Part shown: positions 62,644-64,000 of the stretch, one piece after another | Position numbering within the stretch: the stretch's first letter is position 1 | Layout of the letters: each line of letters opens with the position of its first letter | Assembly (NCBI RefSeq): GCF_900169565.1 | Contig: NZ_LT828648.1 | Location: 870,876-934,875 of the forward strand | Direction: 5' to 3' | Length of the DNA stretch: 64,000 nt | From: Nitrospira japonica | Lineage (GTDB): Bacteria > Nitrospirota > Nitrospiria > Nitrospirales > Nitrospiraceae | Translations under genes and position numbers: made by a program | The notes under the pieces: generated by a model | Databases searched by the model: none | The model's input: the letters and a program-made list of their open reading frames with translations, nothing else | Told to the model about the DNA's origin: nothing

Positions 62644-63045
62644 CTAAGACGCGAAGGATGATGGTGAGATCGCAACAGCCGGAAATGCTTTTAGGACGTG
62701 CCGGTCGGCTGTGACTAGGGGCACTCGCAAGTCTTGAGCGAGAGCGACGAACTCACAATCATACGCCGAGCATCCGGACTGCTCCGCCAGTGTCAGCACA
62801 TTGCGAGAGATCACGCTGTACTCGTGTCCGTCCAACCACCGTTCGACTTCGTCGACCATAGAAATCGCCTCGTTGAGTGCTAGCACGTCGTTTCTCACGA
62901 GACCGATTAACACATTGCGGAATTCGGACCGCCACAGCAATGGGGCTGCCCATATGGCATCACGACGCAGTACGGCTTCGCTTTCCTCTGTTCGCTGACC
63001 CTGGACATAGAGGTAGATCAACAGATTCGTATCGGCCACGATCAT
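62644..63045 (-). CDS. PIN-domain toxin (VapC/FitB type)
   Basis: 133 aa. Acidic PIN residues: D5 in MIVADTNLLIYLY, the E of SEFRNVL, the D of SAYDCEFVALAQ and the D of TADRH. PIN toxins cleave RNA, often tRNA. The start overlaps the antitoxin stop by four bases. The operon thus has the usual antitoxin-first order. Confidence 0.88.
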   Translation of the reverse strand: MIVADTNLLIYLYVQGQRTEESEAVLRRDAIWAAPLLWRSEFRNVLIGLVRNDVLALNEAISMVDEVERWLDGHEYSVISRNVLTLAEQSGCSAYDCEFVALAQDLRVPLVTADRHVLKAFPAVAISPSSFAS

Positions 63046-63284
63046 GACCGGCCGGCCACCTTGAGTTCGTCAAGGATGCGATCGGTCAGTTTCATCCCTT
63101 TCGGAGTTCGGCGAAGGGCCCGGGCTCGCGCCAATAATGCATCGGCATCGATAGGGATACTGTGGGTCATCTGTTCGAGATAGGAGATGACCTGAAAATT
63201 CAGACTCCGGCGATGAGCAGCAGCCTGTTGCTTGAGGCGTTTCACCAATGGCTCCGGAATATTCTTGATGGTCAAGGTTGCCAC
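63042..63284 (-). CDS. FitA-like ribbon-helix-helix antitoxin
   Basis: 80 aa from a GTG with GGAGG six bases upstream. The N-terminal TLTIKNIPEPLVKRLKQQAAAHRRSLNFQVISYLEQ is a typical FitA/Arc-like DNA-binding segment; the C-terminal tail should wrap the PIN toxin. It represses its own promoter as a complex with the toxin. A palindrome lies 18 bases upstream. Confidence 0.88.
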   Translation of the reverse strand: MATLTIKNIPEPLVKRLKQQAAAHRRSLNFQVISYLEQMTHSIPIDADALLARARALRRTPKGMKLTDRILDELKVAGRS

Positions 63285-63302
63285 GCGTTCCTCCGAATGG
63301 TT

Positions 63303-63322
63303 CCATAATGATTCCGTTATGG
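63303..63322. promoter_or_regulatory. Candidate operator of the toxin-antitoxin operon
   Basis: CCATAA and TTATGG flank an 8-base spacer just upstream of the antitoxin start on the minus strand. The position and dyad fit autoregulation by a ribbon-helix-helix antitoxin. Confidence 0.45.
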
Positions 63323-63462
63323 ATACTACCGTGGTTGACGGACCTCGTCAAGCAATGCGAGCGCTTCACTCTCGTGGTCGCTTTAGGTGCGTGCTTGAGA
63401 GGAGGAGAATTCGTTAGAAGATCCGGGAGTGCAATCCCTCGCCACAGTCAATGAGAGCCGCG

Positions 63463-64000
63463 CTAGTCCCCGACCCGCCCTTCCTGAAACAGTTGGTTCA
63501 TGATGGTGTTTTTCATGTCGGGATCCTTATAGTATTTGAGGGCCTTGGCGTAATTGTCCATCGCGCTTTCCGGTTTGCGCCGCTGAGCATAATACTCGGC
63601 AATCCCGTGGTAGGCGCGGGCGTCCTGCTCGTTGGTTTTGAGACCCCGATTGAAGGCTTCATAGGCGTCCTGCAAGTGGCCCTTTCGCAGGGCGATCCAG
63701 CCGAGCGCCGTATGCGCCGGTCCGAAATCGGGATTGGACCGGAGCGCCTCGCTGTATTCCTTCTTCGCCAGATCCATCCGGCTGCGCGTTTCATACAGGC
63801 TGCCCAGCGCGAAGCGCACTTCGGCATCGTGCGGATTCAACCTGAGGGCCTCTTTATACGCCTGCACGGCCGCTTCCTGTTTACCCTGTTCCGCCAAGGC
63901 ACAGGCCAGGTTCGCATGGGCCACGCTGTCGTCAGGGTTGAGTTTGATCACTTCCCTGTACTGGGGAATCGCCATTTCCAGCCGGCCTTGTTCTTGATAG
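63463..64000 (-). CDS. TPR-repeat protein (5' part beyond the window)
   Basis: At least 178 codons; the frame continues upstream across the window edge (…YQEQGRLEMAIPQYREVIKLNPDD), so an ATG at 63975 is internal and not the start. Consecutive 34-residue repeats with the pattern A-x-x-N-L-A-x-A-L-x-x-x-G and ...Y-x-x-A-L-x-x-N-P are visible, five or more in this part. It is a protein-interaction scaffold; location and partners are unknown. Confidence 0.8.
   Translation of the reverse strand, partial: YQEQGRLEMAIPQYREVIKLNPDDSVAHANLACALAEQGKQEAAVQAYKEALRLNPHDAEVRFALGSLYETRSRMDLAKKEYSEALRSNPDFGPAHTALGWIALRKGHLQDAYEAFNRGLKTNEQDARAYHGIAEYYAQRRKPESAMDNYAKALKYYKDPDMKNTIMNQLFQEGRVGD

Noticed and set aside
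1-64000. tRNA, rRNA, CRISPR arrays, prophage or insertion sequences
   Set aside because: Scanning the gaps by eye showed no cloverleaf with a conserved T-arm, no regularly spaced direct repeats and no transposase or integrase; a dedicated search could still find a divergent small RNA.

Overview
The window comes from a nitrite-oxidizing Nitrospira-type chromosome. The diagnostic locus is a periplasm-facing nitrite oxidoreductase: nxrA (9745-13191), with a twin-arginine signal peptide, followed by nxrB (13335-14624). NxrB has the length and sequence expected for Nitrospira. The GC-rich coding bias, the SdhABC/fumarate-reductase type complex, a probable hopanoid C-3 methylase (HpnR) and a DabA/DabB-type inorganic-carbon uptake cluster fit an autotrophic nitrite oxidizer. 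No amo or hao genes are present, so a complete ammonia oxidizer can be neither supported nor excluded. I saw no rRNA, tRNA, CRISPR array or insertion sequence.

Layout. 1-7.5 kb: a gene tail, a PilZ protein with a zinc ribbon, sdhC-sdhA-sdhB on the minus strand, a DUF4832 secreted protein, a BaiN-like flavoprotein and a small zinc-ribbon protein. 7.5-15.4 kb: the nitrite oxidoreductase region, made up of a sigma-54 activator, a 465-bp control region, nxrA, nxrB and an orphan CHASE3 sensor. 15.4-31.8 kb: housekeeping genes (exonuclease III, MscS channel, dihydrolipoamide-dehydrogenase-like flavoprotein, leuCD, CorA, an inositol-phosphatase-like enzyme, a PilB/GspE ATPase, an aminotransferase, an exported MsrA and two more PilZ proteins). 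31.8-47 kb: TPR proteins, TldD/TldE, HpnR, a GlpQ-like phosphodiesterase, a SulP anion transporter, sugar-nucleotide reductases and EttA. 46.2-51.1 kb: a minus-strand operon of a 1074-aa membrane protein of unknown function, two alpha/beta hydrolases and a 56-aa cysteine-rich protein. 51.2-53.2 kb: SelO and a DUF2294 protein. 53.3-62 kb: two tandem DabB/NuoL-like proteins, a NuoM-like protein, DabA and a PII-like protein. 62-64 kb: a hypothetical gene, a repeat, a FitAB/VapBC-type toxin-antitoxin pair and a TPR gene running off the end.

How the parts may work together. The nxr control region holds two copies of the dyad GTCAG-N6-CTGAC, 66 bp apart, upstream of a sequence resembling a sigma-54 promoter. 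The gene directly upstream encodes a sigma-54 activator whose receiver domain has Glu where the phosphorylated Asp should be. This suggests a local enhancer circuit for nitrite oxidoreductase that may not use classical phosphorylation. In the carbon-uptake cluster, the proton-antiporter-like subunits (two 566-aa paralogues plus a NuoM-like protein) probably form the membrane part that energises DabA. The two paralogues share a near-identical DNA tract and each has the same promoter-like element upstream. Only the first has a long leader, which ends in a terminator-like hairpin next to the start codon.

Limits: all functional names come from reading protein motifs by eye. No database search, alignment or folding program was run.
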